Source: Camarhynchus parvulus (Eukaryota > Chordata > Aves > Passeriformes > Thraupidae). From it: a stretch of 64,000 bases of DNA. Below, one piece after another: positions 12,961 through 25,718 of this stretch. The stretch lies in assembly GCF_901933205.1 (NCBI RefSeq), contig NC_044572.1, forward strand, positions 63,962,465 to 64,026,464. The letters run 5' to 3'. Under the pieces are notes generated by a model. It did no database searches, was not told the origin of the DNA, and worked only from the letters and a program-made list of their open reading frames with translations. The translations under genes were made by a program, and so were the position numbers. Numbering within the stretch: position 1 is the stretch's first letter; each line of letters opens with the position of its first letter.

Positions 12961-15900
12961 TCCCAACCCAGCACCTCCTGGGTTGCCATGTTTGAATGAA
13001 TAGGTGCTCTGTGAGATCAGAGTTAGCATCTCAATAGAACTTAAATTGAAAACTGTCTGTGCCCACTGTGAGATTTCCTTTCACAAGTTCGTGCTCATTC
13101 TTCTCTTGTAGGGGCTACAGGTAGAAGATAGCATATATTTGGGGAAAACAGTCTTATTGGGTTGAAAACTAAGCTTTCTAGGGTTGTTTTGCACTGGAAT
13201 CTGAGCCAAATCTGTGACTGAAAAATGGAGCAGTTGAAGAGCTTTGGGATTCTAGCTGCATACTGCTGTTCAGAAATAAAGCAATTCTTATTCCCTTGAA
13301 AATGCCTTGTCCTTTGTGCCGTCCTTTCCCTTGGAGATCAGTGTGTTGTGCAGCTTCTGAAAGGAAACACAAGTGCAAGTGCTGTCTAAGAATTGCTGAC
13401 CTACTTTACAGGTGTTTTATTCTTCATTGAATCAGATATGTACCCGCAGCAGTACAGGTGGATAAAAATTACATTTCTTTCACCCACTGTGGCACAGGTC
13501 AAGTACAGGAGAGCTCTACCCTTGAAGTTTCTACCCCTGGAATATTACTTTATATTCTCCTGGGGCTTCAAAGGGATGAAGTCCGAACACAGCTTTGCAG
13601 TGAGCTCAGAACAGCATAAGGTAAGGCAGCCTGGGCTGCACTTCTGCCACAGCAGTAGGTGGGTGCAGTAAGAAGAACTGCCCATGTTGGCCTGTCTTTC
13701 CAGCCCAGGTATCCAAGGTGCAGATGATAAAACAAAGCCTGCTGTGAATAGGGACTCATTTTCCATTGCACATTTGTGGAACACCTGGCACAAGAGGGTC
13801 CTGGGATTACAGTGTAAATGCAGCAAAATCAGGCATTGGGGCTGATGAAGAACAGCAGATTGGGCTGCCATAATTTAACTATATCCAGCCTAATGAACAT
13901 CATGGGGAAATGTTTCAGTGTTGATCTGTTTTCCAGGAGTTTTTCAGTGGTGGGGAAAGATTTCCAGTGTCCTTCAGAGCAAGTGGAAAAACATAATAAA
14001 ATATGACTTCAGCTGCTACTGTACCGTAGCTGCATCTTATCTGGTGCACACTTAGCCTGTGTGAGTGTGAATGGCATTTTCCAAAAACCCTTTTGGGAGG
14101 GTTAGTTTGCAGATTGACTGCAGGCAGGACAATCTGGCATCCAGGCAGATTGCACCCAATGAGTTACTGCTCTCTGAGTCAGCTGGTTGGGCTGCTGCTG
14201 AGTCCTTGGCTCTTGTGTGAGCTCTGCAGCCTGGGGAGTAATTAATCAGACCTCCATCATTCTTATGGACCCAGGGTTGGAGCCAGGGAAGCATGATGTC
14301 AGCGTCTCACATAGTCAGAATTGCTGATTCATTTGATTCATTCTTGCTGCTGCTTTTCAAAATGGGTTTATGGCTCCTCTTTAGCGGCACTTAGCGCTCA
14401 CTGACAGGAATATAAAATACTGCCCAAGAAAGTACACCAATTCTAAGATGACTGCCTTGAGGGGAGCACTTAATTTATTTAGAAGTTTCTCTAAGGACCT
14501 GAGAATCATAAAATACTGTTGGATGAGAAGTTAACAAAAGTACAGTTAGTTTAAATCCTCATTTGCTTGTCATCTCTTCACTCTTCTATTGGCCATGTTG
14601 CTCGAAGAGCCCAACCAATGGCCAGTGTGACTGCTTTAATTCATGGGATTACAGCTGAAGTAAATTTGGCTTCAGGTTGGCAAAGGCCTGATGCCAGCTC
14701 CCTGGAAAACTCTGTTACCAGAATTCTCACTAACTTCAAAACAGGAGTGGGGCTGGACTGAAGGAACCCAGCTTGGTTATGGGTAGGGTAGAACTGCACT
14801 GCTCAACACTGACTTGGAGAAGTGGAGATCCTCTATAAGAATGCCTTTTGTCTTGAAAGGATCCCCACAAAGGGATTTCATTTTGATCAGGATTTTCATT
14901 TAGCTGGCTTGATTTTTCTTGCGTAGCTTATTTTCTTAGCCTGTATGTTCTGTGGTCCTGATCCTTGGTGGTGTTGGCAAGACGTAAAAACCATCTCTGG
15001 TTTGGGCAGAGGACTAACTTAGACTGTGAAGAAGAAATGAGAAGCCATGAAGAATCCATGCCATGGGCTCACCAGTAAATAGGCTTAGGGAAACTGATGA
15101 GATAGGTGGGTGGGAGAATTTTGTCCTGCAGATTCACTGTTTTGTGTATGGTTTGTAGTCTCCCAGGTCCTGGGGAAGGGGCACACCAGAAATGAACAGA
15201 TGGGAAAGGCAGCCTTGAGCCCTCTGGGTGAGGCTGGGGAGGTTGGACCAACTGCCTGGTTTCATCATGACACCTTTTGTGGCACAGCTTTTCCTCTGTG
15301 TGCAGCCTTTCCTGAGGGCAGAGCAGTCATGCCAGCCTCTCCAGCTCTGCTGCTGCTGCCCCTCAATGAGCAGAGAAGGGACCTGCTAACACAAGGAGTA
15401 GGAAACCACTGACAGAACATTCTCTCCCAGATGCATTGTGAAGCAGTGTTTGTCCATTTCTGCCTTACATGCTGGAAAATCCAGTTCCACTGCTAGGCAC
15501 AGCCTTACAGGCTCTAGTAGGGTTTGCCTAGTGATTATAAATAGATGTTTTCAACTTTTGTAACTGCCTTTGTGAAAGAGAAAATGTGACCACAGGGTGC
15601 ACACAGGGACACACAAGGTGTTTGTGCACTCACTACTGAATGGCAGGAGTGGCAGTGCTCACCTCCACCTGCCATGTACTTGCCTGTGTGTGTGTGTGAA
15701 AGGGACTCTCCTACTCCTTGGCACGTGCCTGTGTCTATGTGCTTCTGTACTGAAGTCAAAATTTTGTTTGTGGGCACAGTTTTCAAATGAGCCCAGTTAT
15801 GTTAGTGTGTCCCTGTCCATACCATGGTGCTTTGGTATCTGTAGTCAATGCAGTATTTGGGAACATGAGTAATGATCTTAGAATTTATTTTAACCACTCA

Positions 15901-16479
15901 TATCAGAAAATTAGGTCAAGTACATGCTCCATTCATCCAGCACTGCGGGGGTGACACACATTTTTTTCAGCACAGCAGTCCTTCAGACTTCACTGGGCCG
16001 GAAAAGAAGTAGAAATACCCCAGCTGAAAATATTGCAGAGAATAAGATTAGGAAAAACATTTGCAGTAGGGTCTGGGCTAAGTGGGTATTGAAGCTGATG
16101 CTTCATACAGTCATGACATAGAAGAGATCATACTGGAAACTTCAGTGCTTCTCCTGCTAAGAGATTGCATGGCTGGGTGTTTATTGAAGAAAATCCTGAA
16201 GTATAAAGTGCAGGGTGAGTACTGGTGCTGCTCTGCACAGTGATGCCATGGGAGATGCAGATAGGGATCTGACACTGCTATTTGTAGGGCCAGTGGGTTG
16301 GTTTTTTTGAACTGTCCCTGTCACTTGGCTGGCGAGATGTAATTTTTCAATGTTTGTAAAGCTTCATGAATCCTGTACAAATGAGTGCATTAACTACTCA
16401 CCAGCTGTAGTCTGATGCTTATCTTTTGTCAGTTTTTTATTTAGTACCAGATTACAGCTTGCTAGTTTTAATGGGGTAG

Positions 16480-16960
16480 AAAGGGTAGGCAAGAGAAATA
16501 GAAAGAAAATTAACTCTAATTAACAGTCATAAATTTCTCTGACTCAGGAAGCGTAAACAATTCTGTGATGGAAAAGCAAGCCGAAAGAAAATTGAACTGC
16601 CTGATTCCCTAATCCTCCCAAAGCCTTTGCAACAGCTGGGCATTTAGTTGTTGTCAGCCAACACAAAAAGAAACATATTTAAATACAGATAACAATGCCT
16701 CAGGAGAATAGAGATTGATCATAGACTGTGATTGCTCTGTGACTTCTTTTCTGAAGAAGAGAAAGGTATTATAATACACTGGACTGATGATATGCATTTT
16801 GCACTAGAAGTTGAATAAAGGAAATGAGAGTAGTTGGGAGAAATAAATGACCAAACACAGAGATTTACACCGAGTCCTAAATTCAATTTAATCCTAAAAC
16901 AATTAAAATCCCGTTGAATTCAATGAGTGTTTGCTTGAATAATGTCTAAGTAGATTGTCT
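16480..16960. promoter_or_regulatory. Candidate conserved non-coding element
   Basis: An AT-rich, repeat-free block with clustered TAATTAA, AATTAAAA and AATTCAAT motifs in the GFOD1 intron. Called on composition and motif texture only. Confidence 0.2.
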
Positions 16961-17714
16961 GGGGGATTTTTTTTTCTCAGCCTATCTGAATACTTAGTGC
17001 AGGTCTTTTGATTTTTTTTTCTTTATGGGGAAGTCCTCACCAGGGATGTGATCATGCTGTTTTGATGGGGATTTGAAGATAAAAAAATTAAACAGAAATT
17101 TGGGAAAGCCAGCATGGTTTGTCCAATATACTTTTTCCCAAGCATGTTTGAGAGCATGGAAAGCATCCAAGTAGGGCCCAGGGAATGTAAGTCTGAGCAT
17201 GTTTCAGATGCCTGAGCAGATAATCTCAAGCTGAGACCCCTGAAGCATTTCCCTGTGGTGTGCACAAGTAGCTGGTTTGTCAAGGTGTATTTGCACCTTC
17301 TCTAGATTTCCCAGCAGTTAAAGGTTTTAAGTAGTTAAAAAATTACTAAGTGCTTCATTTATATTCAGGCTCCAGTGCTGTTATTTGCATAAGTGCCTAC
17401 AGAGAAGAGATGAGAATGACATGTCAGGTGGGCTATAAACAAGGAATCAAGCTCTACCCTGTGTTAAGAAAGGGTTAGAGAATTTTGCTTTGCCTTGCAA
17501 AGTGTGCTGGCGTACACAGGAATGCAGGTCTTTCTTGCTTGGCTTGCTGTTAAGCACATTGCCCATGGATTGAGTGATGCAGAAACTTTATAGTGCCAAA
17601 TCAAAGGCCCCAACTGGCCAAAGTAACAGAATAAACACTCAGAAATTTATAAGAGCTCACTAGGAAAGTTACCTTCAAGTCAGCACATGTGGTCTTTGCA
17701 GAAGAGGTTCTATA

Positions 17715-17845
17715 TAATGGAATCTTAGAATATCTCTTAAGTTGAAAGGGACCCATAAGGAACATTGAGTCCAAATCCCTGCTCCTTGCAGGACTACCTG
17801 AAGCTTTCCTATGAAGCAAATGTGAGTCCAGTGTCAAGCATGGAA
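17715..17845 (-). mobile_element. CR1 LINE 3' fragment
   Basis: Read on the + strand, the segment follows the reverse complement of a CR1 3' end: a diverged run like TAGAATATC...AGTTGAAAGGGACCCATAAGG, then a fragment like GAGTCCAAATCCCTGCTCCTTGCAGGACTACCTGAAG. Those short runs match the CR1 3' UTR as I remember it. It is 5'-truncated, diverged and non-coding. Confidence 0.75.
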
Positions 17846-19178
17846 GAAATGCATCTATTTCAAATGCCATGAACACTGCTACAGCAACATTTATATCTGC
17901 TGTAATATATGCACAGACATGGCCCCAGTCCATAAACCCCAATGACTAACTCCGTGCAAATAAAATTAATGTAATATTAGTACATAATGAAAATTGATAT
18001 CATCATTACAGTCTTCTCTCATTCTGATGAACTGCCCTGGTTCTGCTTAGGTGGCACTTGCTTACCTGCAGGCATCATTATAATCTTTTTGGGAGTCAGC
18101 AGGGTTATTTTCCCAGCCTAGGCACCATACATCAGGAGCTCTGTACAAAAGAATCCAGCATAGCTTTTTTTTTTTCTTTTTTTTTCCAAGACAAGCAGTT
18201 CCTTGTTTTTCTGTTTGTTGGAAGGGGTTTAGAGACCGCTAGCCCTGCTGCAATCACTGGTGTGAGCTCCCAGCTCATGGTAACCCTCTTACTTCTTGAG
18301 CCTGATTGCAGCTGTGGCACTGCACATGTGAGCTGCGTGTGTCTCCTTAGCGAGTGACACCTAAGCTGTTGCTGGAGATAGTGCTCATGTCACCAGCAGC
18401 AAGGTGCCTTGCAGGTTTTTCTCTCATCATGCATACAGTTGCTTAAGTGAAGTTTGGTTTAGCCTATGACCACAGGGCAGCCAAGGCAGAAACTACCCCA
18501 AACTGCTTTTCTTCCCCAACGTATTTGAATGTTTAAGTTTTGTTTTCAAAGGAGTTGTGTGAAAAATAAGTTCTATCAGTGAGGATACACCAGCCTAAAA
18601 ACTGGAATCGGTGTGATGGACCAGAGCCATAAATGAACTGAGGCCCTGGCTTTAGGGGTGTACAGTTCAGGTACATGTGTTTTTACTGTAGAGATATTTC
18701 CCATCTAATAGTTGTGAAGTGCAATTTGTCCCAGTTGACTGTAGAATTTAACAGTGCATATATGTTCTTTAACTTGATAATATTTTGATGCAGAGGAAGA
18801 GGTGTAGGGTTTGTAAAATCTCTGTAAGCCATTGGATTGCTGGGGCCAAATGAGCTGTTGCTCATCAGCAGGGCAGTGTATCACTGCCTGTGTGCATTTG
18901 CTGTCTGTTCCAGTCACAAAGGAAAACACGTTCCTCCAGCCACTGTTATTTTCCTTCACACTTACAGCAGACTAAGAATACACACATGGCCTGTTAATGC
19001 AAATCAGATTGTGAGCTGTGACTCACTATGTTGTAGTAACTTGATTTTTTGCAACAGATATGCATATCTGTGATTAACAAAGATTGTCTTGGCCAATGTT
19101 AGAGCTGTGACTAAAGCCAATCTTGTTAGGCATTCATCATCCTGATTTATTTCCTTGTCAAAAGGTTTCTTAAATAAG

Positions 19179-19194
19179 GTTTCTTCGAAGAAAC
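19179..19194. repeat. Perfect 16-bp palindrome
   Basis: GTTTCTTCGAAGAAAC equals its own reverse complement. A related AAGGTTTCTT occurs 16 bp upstream. It is centred on TTCGAA but lacks the 2-bp spacing of a heat-shock element. Confidence 0.85.
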
Positions 19195-22100
19195 ATTGTC
19201 ATGCTATCAATTTTCCCTGGCAGATGTACTGATGGAAATAAATGTATTTTTTCATGCCACTCAAGAACTGAATGACAGATCATGCACCAAATACAATAAA
19301 TGTAACTATTGTTTTTATTGTTACTATGATCATTACTATATCACAAGATGGATGGCAGCAGCATCTCATAAGAGCAGAGACATATCTACATATTAATAAA
19401 AATCCTACTCCCATATGAAAAGGTTTTCAAATCACCTGAGTGATTGTTTTTTTGAGATGGCCCAGACATCATTCCTCATTTCCCAGAACAGTGCAGCCTT
19501 CTATTCAGTTTTCCACTCTTCCTGCAGATCTATTGTTTTGTGAGGGATTCAAAAGCTTTTAGCCACTGTGCATTATGTGTGATGTGTGATTCACATATCT
19601 CCACATGTAATGCATCACAAAATAGTATCAGCCCCATAGAACAGCCTGTCCCAGTATTGCATTGCTCTAGGCTAATGTACTGTTGGGCAACAGCTTAATT
19701 CTTACACATATCAAACTTTAACACAGATACTTTTTCTTAATTGTCCCTTCTTCCTGTCCAGTCTTTGGGTAGAGAAGGGTGCTAATTTTCTCTGAAATCT
19801 ATTTCTTCCTCCTCCATTATTTATTTATTTTGCAGAAAAGATGCTAGCAGGGCATACAAAAAATTGGACTGAAGTTGATCCTTTCAGGATGAGCCTCCAA
19901 ACAATGGGGATGTTGCTGATCCCATTAGGGCTGGCTGTGTAGCTCCTGGAGTGGCAGGAGCACCTCTGGGTTTTTGCACCAGCCCCTTGAAGTGCCCTTC
20001 TTTCCACCTTGGTGGTGTTTTTACTTCCAGCTCCCTCTCCTTTCCCTTTCTTCGTTTACTCAGCCACCAGACCTTCCTGCTTTTCTCTGCTGGATTTCTG
20101 CTGATGCTTGCTCATCTGGAGTGACTCTAGTGGCTGCCTTGGATTCCCTAGGGAGCCCCAGGAGGGAAGAAGGACTATGGACTTCACCTGGGTCCTCCTG
20201 ATGCTCATTTTGCCAGTCCCTTTCCACTGCTCCAACATGCAGATGAACTTTGTATCAATGAGCACAATATCCCTCCTGTCCTTATGGCAGTTTTGTGTCA
20301 ACAGAGCCAAATGAAGACACTTTTGAAACAGAAGAAATAATGTCACCTTCTTTTAGGTCTGTGTGTCTCCTTTGTAATCAATGGTTTAGTATGGTTGCAG
20401 CTCAGATCTCTTAAATAGTCTTCTGGGTTTTCCAGGGAGTGATGAACTTGGAAAGAAAAGAGAACTTCATTACCAGCCTCTGATTTTCTTCAGACCGTTT
20501 AAATATTGGAATGAGTTGATAAGATAACTGAGAAAGTTTTTTACAGGTCCTGGCAAAATTAAGCCTCCAAATGTTGTCTTTTTTGCAGATTCCAAAGAAA
20601 GGGATAGAAGGGAATGGTTCAAATAACTGTGAGGATTTCCGAGGTCATTGTTAGGTAAAATACACAGCTCTCTCTATGGATACAGTTTGTGTCAAAGATC
20701 AGTTTAGCTGTAGGGAACCAGAGGCTGGCTCCAGGTGCCTTACTTAGTTTCTAAGATGGTTTCTGTGCACAGCCCCATAGTTGACAATGTGCGTACATTT
20801 GTGCAGAAGAACAAACTTCTGGGTATCAATTATTTAAATGAGAAATAGTGTATTTTGATTTAGGCCATTTATTTTGACCATGGTTTTTGATAAACTCCCA
20901 GGGAAAGGTCTTCCTCTGATTGTGCATAGGATCCAAAGGCAGCAAGAGCAGCTGCAGTGGTGAAATCTGAGAAGAAACGCCCATATTTATTTATTGTATG
21001 CTTGTTAATGATAATGTGGATTGTTACCATTTGGAATATAGTTTTGTATTAGTTTCTTTTAAAAAAAAAGTGTTTGAAAAACTATAATAAGTTTAAGTCA
21101 TCCATTTGAAATAACCTGGTAAGTGTGCTCTTTTCACCACTCCAGTATTTTCTGAAACCCTCAGACCGTCCTTTGAAAGTTGACAGCTCCACTTTCTTTT
21201 AGAAAGATTTTATTGTTTTTTTTTTCTGTTGACAGATTTAGCTCAGTTCACCAAAACCTTATTTTTTATTTCTCTCCCTCTCACTCCCCCATCCTGATAA
21301 AGAGCAGTAGGTAGCAATTGCTAACTAATGAATCTTTCTGGTGCCAGTGAAGGATTTGATTATATGTCCAGACTCCAAATAGAGCCCTTTTTTATTTTCT
21401 TGTGAATAGAAAGAAGAGAAAATATTGTATTGGAGCCTCATGTTTTAAGCAGAACATACAGAGGACTAGTCTTACTTCAGTTCAGAGACAGACACTTGTT
21501 TTTTAAATTAGTTGGAGTTTTTTAATGTGAAAATATTTGTCTCCTTATTTGAAACAATCAGAGCAGATGGGGAGAAAAAGCTGATGTTGAAGGTTTCAGA
21601 ATTGATGATGCCTGTGCTGGTTACAGCCATTCTACCTTTCCTGTGCTGTGAGTTCTGCTCATTTTCAGCTGTGCAGCACAGGGATGATATAGGGACAAAG
21701 AAACTTGGGCCGCTGGTAGCCAAGGAGCTTGAAAGGAGCTTTATCTGTAAAATGAAGAGATGCAAATTCCAGGAACTCCAGAGTCAGTAGTTAAATTCTT
21801 ACTGTAGCTCCTCACTCTTTCCCTGCACTTACATGGAAAAAAATGTAAATACTACTACCCTGGACTGTATCTACTCGCCTCTCACTTCTGGGCTTATCTC
21901 CAATTCACAAGGACTTCCCTTTTTAAAATGAAGACTGAGGATTGCAAATAAATCACATGGCTTCCTGACAGAATTAAATACTGTTAGGTGGGTGACAAGC
22001 CATTAGAGCTTGGTTATGATTTGACTTTTCAACATTAAGATGTTTAGAGAGATCTTCATTTGACTGGTAGCACAGACAATTTTTTTCTAATTGCTCAGCT

Positions 22101-23311
22101 GCTTCTATAGAGTTGGTTACACATGTGCTTCTTCAGAGAAGATCAGTGTTCTTCAATAACTTTCTTAAAAAAAGGCAGACTGGTACCTAAGTTGTTAAGG
22201 TTTGACTTGGGGGATGCACCTTGCTACGTGAGATGCACCTTCAGCTTTGGACTTGGCTGGCCAAGAGTGAGCCTTCCCCAGTGCTGGCACCACACTCTAG
22301 AGCGGAGCCAAGCTGGGAGGCCAGAGTGAAGACTGTGTGGAGCCCTCAAAAGATTAACATGTATTTAAAATATTTGTCATTTTACCTGAGAAGTCAAGAA
22401 ATCAATGCTCATTAGTTGGCTGGTTAAGAAGTGTAGCACTGTGTACCAGAATTCTTGATGCAGGTGGAAGAGATGTGTATTCTTTCATAGGATGAGATTT
22501 ATCCAACTGTGTTGCTTATCAGCATGGACAGATATATTTCACTTTCTTGCTGAAACAAGCTGGCTGCATTTCCCTGCTTTTATGTAATTAATGAAGTTTT
22601 TGCTGTCTGTTGTGGTGCGATTTTCAAAGACACATGAAACAGCAAAACACGCTGGTAGAATGACAAACAGTAACAATTCATCCTTTCTTAGAGTCTTGTC
22701 CAACAGTGGGGAGAGGATTAGACCACAGCCCCAGACTAGAGAAGAAGGGGGTCAGTTCCCAGAGAAGCCCCCCGCAGCACCTGCAGTCAGAGCACACCAT
22801 TCCATGAGATTGAGTGTTGGGAAGGGAGATTTTCCTTGCACTCTGCTCTCTGTTCTGCCTGATGCTGCTATAGAGAATGGCTCAAAGGGAAGGTCCCTTT
22901 TCTTCCTTCTCCTTTTGAGAAGGGAGTGGAGGGAAGAGAGCAGAAAAATGGTGTTTTGATCTGCCTTTTTCTCATTCTGGTGGCATAAACACACCAGAGT
23001 ATTTCTCTAAAATAAATTAAGCAAACCTTTTATGTTCTCTCCCTGCTTCCAGAAAGCTAATGTGGCTGCTTGCAGATTTGCAGCTATGGAGGAGACAAAG
23101 ATCTGTGGTGCACACAGACTCAAGTGCTGAGCACTGTTATGCTGAAAGAACTGCACAAGCTTTAATAGCATATAAAAGCTTTCTGGGCATCAAGCAAAAA
23201 GCTGTTTAAATCCCTGACAGGGATGAGAGAATGGCACGTATTATCAGCATATGCACAGAGACAGAAAGTCTCTCAGAACATTTGCATTTTGGATTTGCTG
23301 AAATGACGAGG

Positions 23312-23337
23312 TTTCAACCTTTCCAAAAAGGTTGAAA
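23312..23337. repeat. 11-bp inverted repeat (hairpin)
   Basis: TTTCAACCTTT (23312-23322) and AAAGGTTGAAA (23327-23337) are exact reverse complements with a 4-bp loop, CCAA. Confidence 0.85.
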
Positions 23338-25718
23338 TGGTGGAAGGAGTAATTTTAAGACTTCAATTTCTCCCTGTCCCCATATAAATATTTAGGGCTC
23401 TTCCCTTTCCTCTGCACACGTGCCTGAGTTACACGGATCCCACTGGCAATTTTCTCGAATGTACGGAATGTAAAAATCCATAGGCTTCTCTTTCAAATTA
23501 ATAATCATAATTTCATACTCAGATGTTGACAATCCCAAGTATTCCTTGCCCCATATGGCGAAGGACTGACCCCCACCATGCATGGCATGGAACACTCAGC
23601 AAAAAGATTGTCCCCAGGCTGCAATTCCTCATGAACACAGATCCTTTTCCTAGCAAGTACATGTGTGGAGCTGCATATCTTGAGACACAGTGCGTGGACA
23701 GACCTCAGATAAAATGTGGCAGGCGTCTGTGAGGCAGAATGATACAAGCTGAACTGGAGCAGAACGTGATGCTTTTGTGGATCAGGTGAGCAGGTCAGAT
23801 AATGAGTAATATATATTGGTTGTTTGGGGGAAAATTGTTATATCAGGAAGGTTTGACTCTAGGGATGTTTTGTCTAAGATTTCCCTTATTTTGCTAACTA
23901 ATTTGCCAGACTGAAATCTCTCTGCAAAGAGACCGTGTAACTCAAGGATTATTACATTAGTGATTTGTATCAAGTGGCATAGCTGGAGTTACCAGTTAGA
24001 GGATATAGGTCGGGCAGGTGGATGAATGCTTTCTCCAATATCAAACAGATGCAGCAAAAAATTATTCAGGGGCAGGAAAAGGAGTGCTATTAGTTGACAT
24101 TATTGAAAATATCAACTCAGTCACCTATAACCATCTGTAAAGATGAGAGAGAAAAGTAAGAAAAGACCATGGCCACTGAATAGAAGATTCTTGCCTAATT
24201 TAAGAGGAAAAATGAGTATGTTTCTACCTATCTGATTAAGGAGAAGGTGAATAGAAGCAAGTTGAAGAAAGGTATTTCCCTTCTTGTCAGTGACTGCCAC
24301 TTCAGCAATGACAGCCCTCCCTCCCTCCAGTTTTAGCTACTCAAATAGCAGCAGACAAAGACTGGGAATAGGCAGTGTGGATAAGCTGGTTTTTGAATGT
24401 TTGGACTGTGACCCCTTTCTTCTTCCAGTCAGGCTGTTAAATATTCATGTAAGTGGGCTCAGATAGATCCCTGCCATCTGTCTATACTTACATGACTTCA
24501 TCCAAACAGCTCCAAAACATGTAAAATTTTATACTCTGAACAGCTCTTAAAAGAAAAAGAGATTTTTTTAAAACTACCTGAAGGGAACAGGAATGAAAAT
24601 ACAATGTGATTTAGCAAGCAAATTTATTCATCTGGACTCCATCAGCAAGGACCCAAATTCAGCTCTTTTAAGTGCCAGGCCCAGCTGTAGCCCAAGGCTC
24701 TCCAGGTAAAGGTCATATTTAGTGTCATAGTTTATATACAAAGTGTTCCACAGCTTACCTAATATTGATCATTAAGCATAAAAAAGTCTCTGTATGCAAC
24801 TAAGAAGGAAACTGGAGATTCTGTCACTATGTGTGTGTGGGTACATAATGGAAGTATTTGAGGAGGAGAAATCAGTAATAAGTCCATTTAGCCTGCACTG
24901 CATTCAGCTGCACACCTTGATGACCAGATAAAAGGGGCTGTCATGCAAGCTTCAGTAAACAGTGTGCCATATGGACAATTCCATGAGGGAACAGATTGTC
25001 ACAACTACATTTGACCTGTTTTAGAGCAATCCTGTCCCTTGGCACCATGGATGCACTGCTGACATTTCAGCAGAACTGCTTCAAAAAACACTTGAGTGCC
25101 ATTGTCAGAATAGTGGGGCATTTTATGAGTAAGAAGCAATTTCTTCATTTTAAATTAAGCAGCAAGCCCAGTACTTCTCTCCTCAGAGCCTCTTAAAACA
25201 GTCTGAGCAGGAAAGAGGGAGAGACAAGAGTACTGAGAAGACAAAGCCAGGCTTTTCAGTGTACCTGTGTTAAGTTACTGAATACATCCACTTGTGTCAT
25301 TCATACCCTTCAGGGATTTGAGTCTGAACCTCAGATTCAGCTCACAGAAACCCCTGCATTGGCACGTTGTCACAGAAGAGATGTCTATGAGATGGCTGAG
25401 GTGGGTGATTGGTTTCATACCTGCTCCCAGAAGGGAGCTTACTTTTTTCTGTTCAGGCCCTCACCTTTGAGCTCTTTTTAGACAGGAATGCTTTTTGAAA
25501 ATAAAAAGGATCACATTTTCACTGTGGTGCTTAAAAAATTCTTACATGTATTTTGGAAGCATGCCAGAGTGGGTCTTTATGCCTCGGAAACATTTCAATA
25601 TGGTGTTATTCTTTTAGGGTCTTTCTCCTTGGCTTAGTCTTTAAGAATAGCCTTGAGGCTTTCAGCTTACTCCATTGATAAAACTTTATTGATGATTTTT
25701 TTTTTCTCACCATTTCAG

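Larger units (their letters stand above)
1..25718 (+). other. GFOD1: GFOD1 intron 1 (3' part), no coding exon seen
   Basis: This stretch ends at the splice acceptor of the GFOD1 last exon (polypyrimidine tract, then CAG at 25716-25718). It is therefore the 3' part of the intron that separates exon 1 (residues 1-84 plus the first base of codon 85) from the last exon. No open frame in it resembles the missing N-terminal Rossmann segment, so exon 1 lies upstream of the window and the intron exceeds 25.7 kb. A very long first intron fits what I recall of human GFOD1. Contents: scattered short frames with no recognisable protein, one CR1 fragment near 17.7 kb, a 36-bp tandem duplication near 11.25 kb, palindromes near 19.18 and 23.3 kb, and AT-rich homeodomain-motif-dense blocks near 12.6 and 16.6 kb. 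No RNA gene was recognised. Confidence 0.8.

Noticed and set aside
14506..14570. A possible CR1 tail (AGAATCATAAAATACTG)
   Set aside because: Only about 15 bases resemble a CR1 end and the following sequence does not match; too weak to call.
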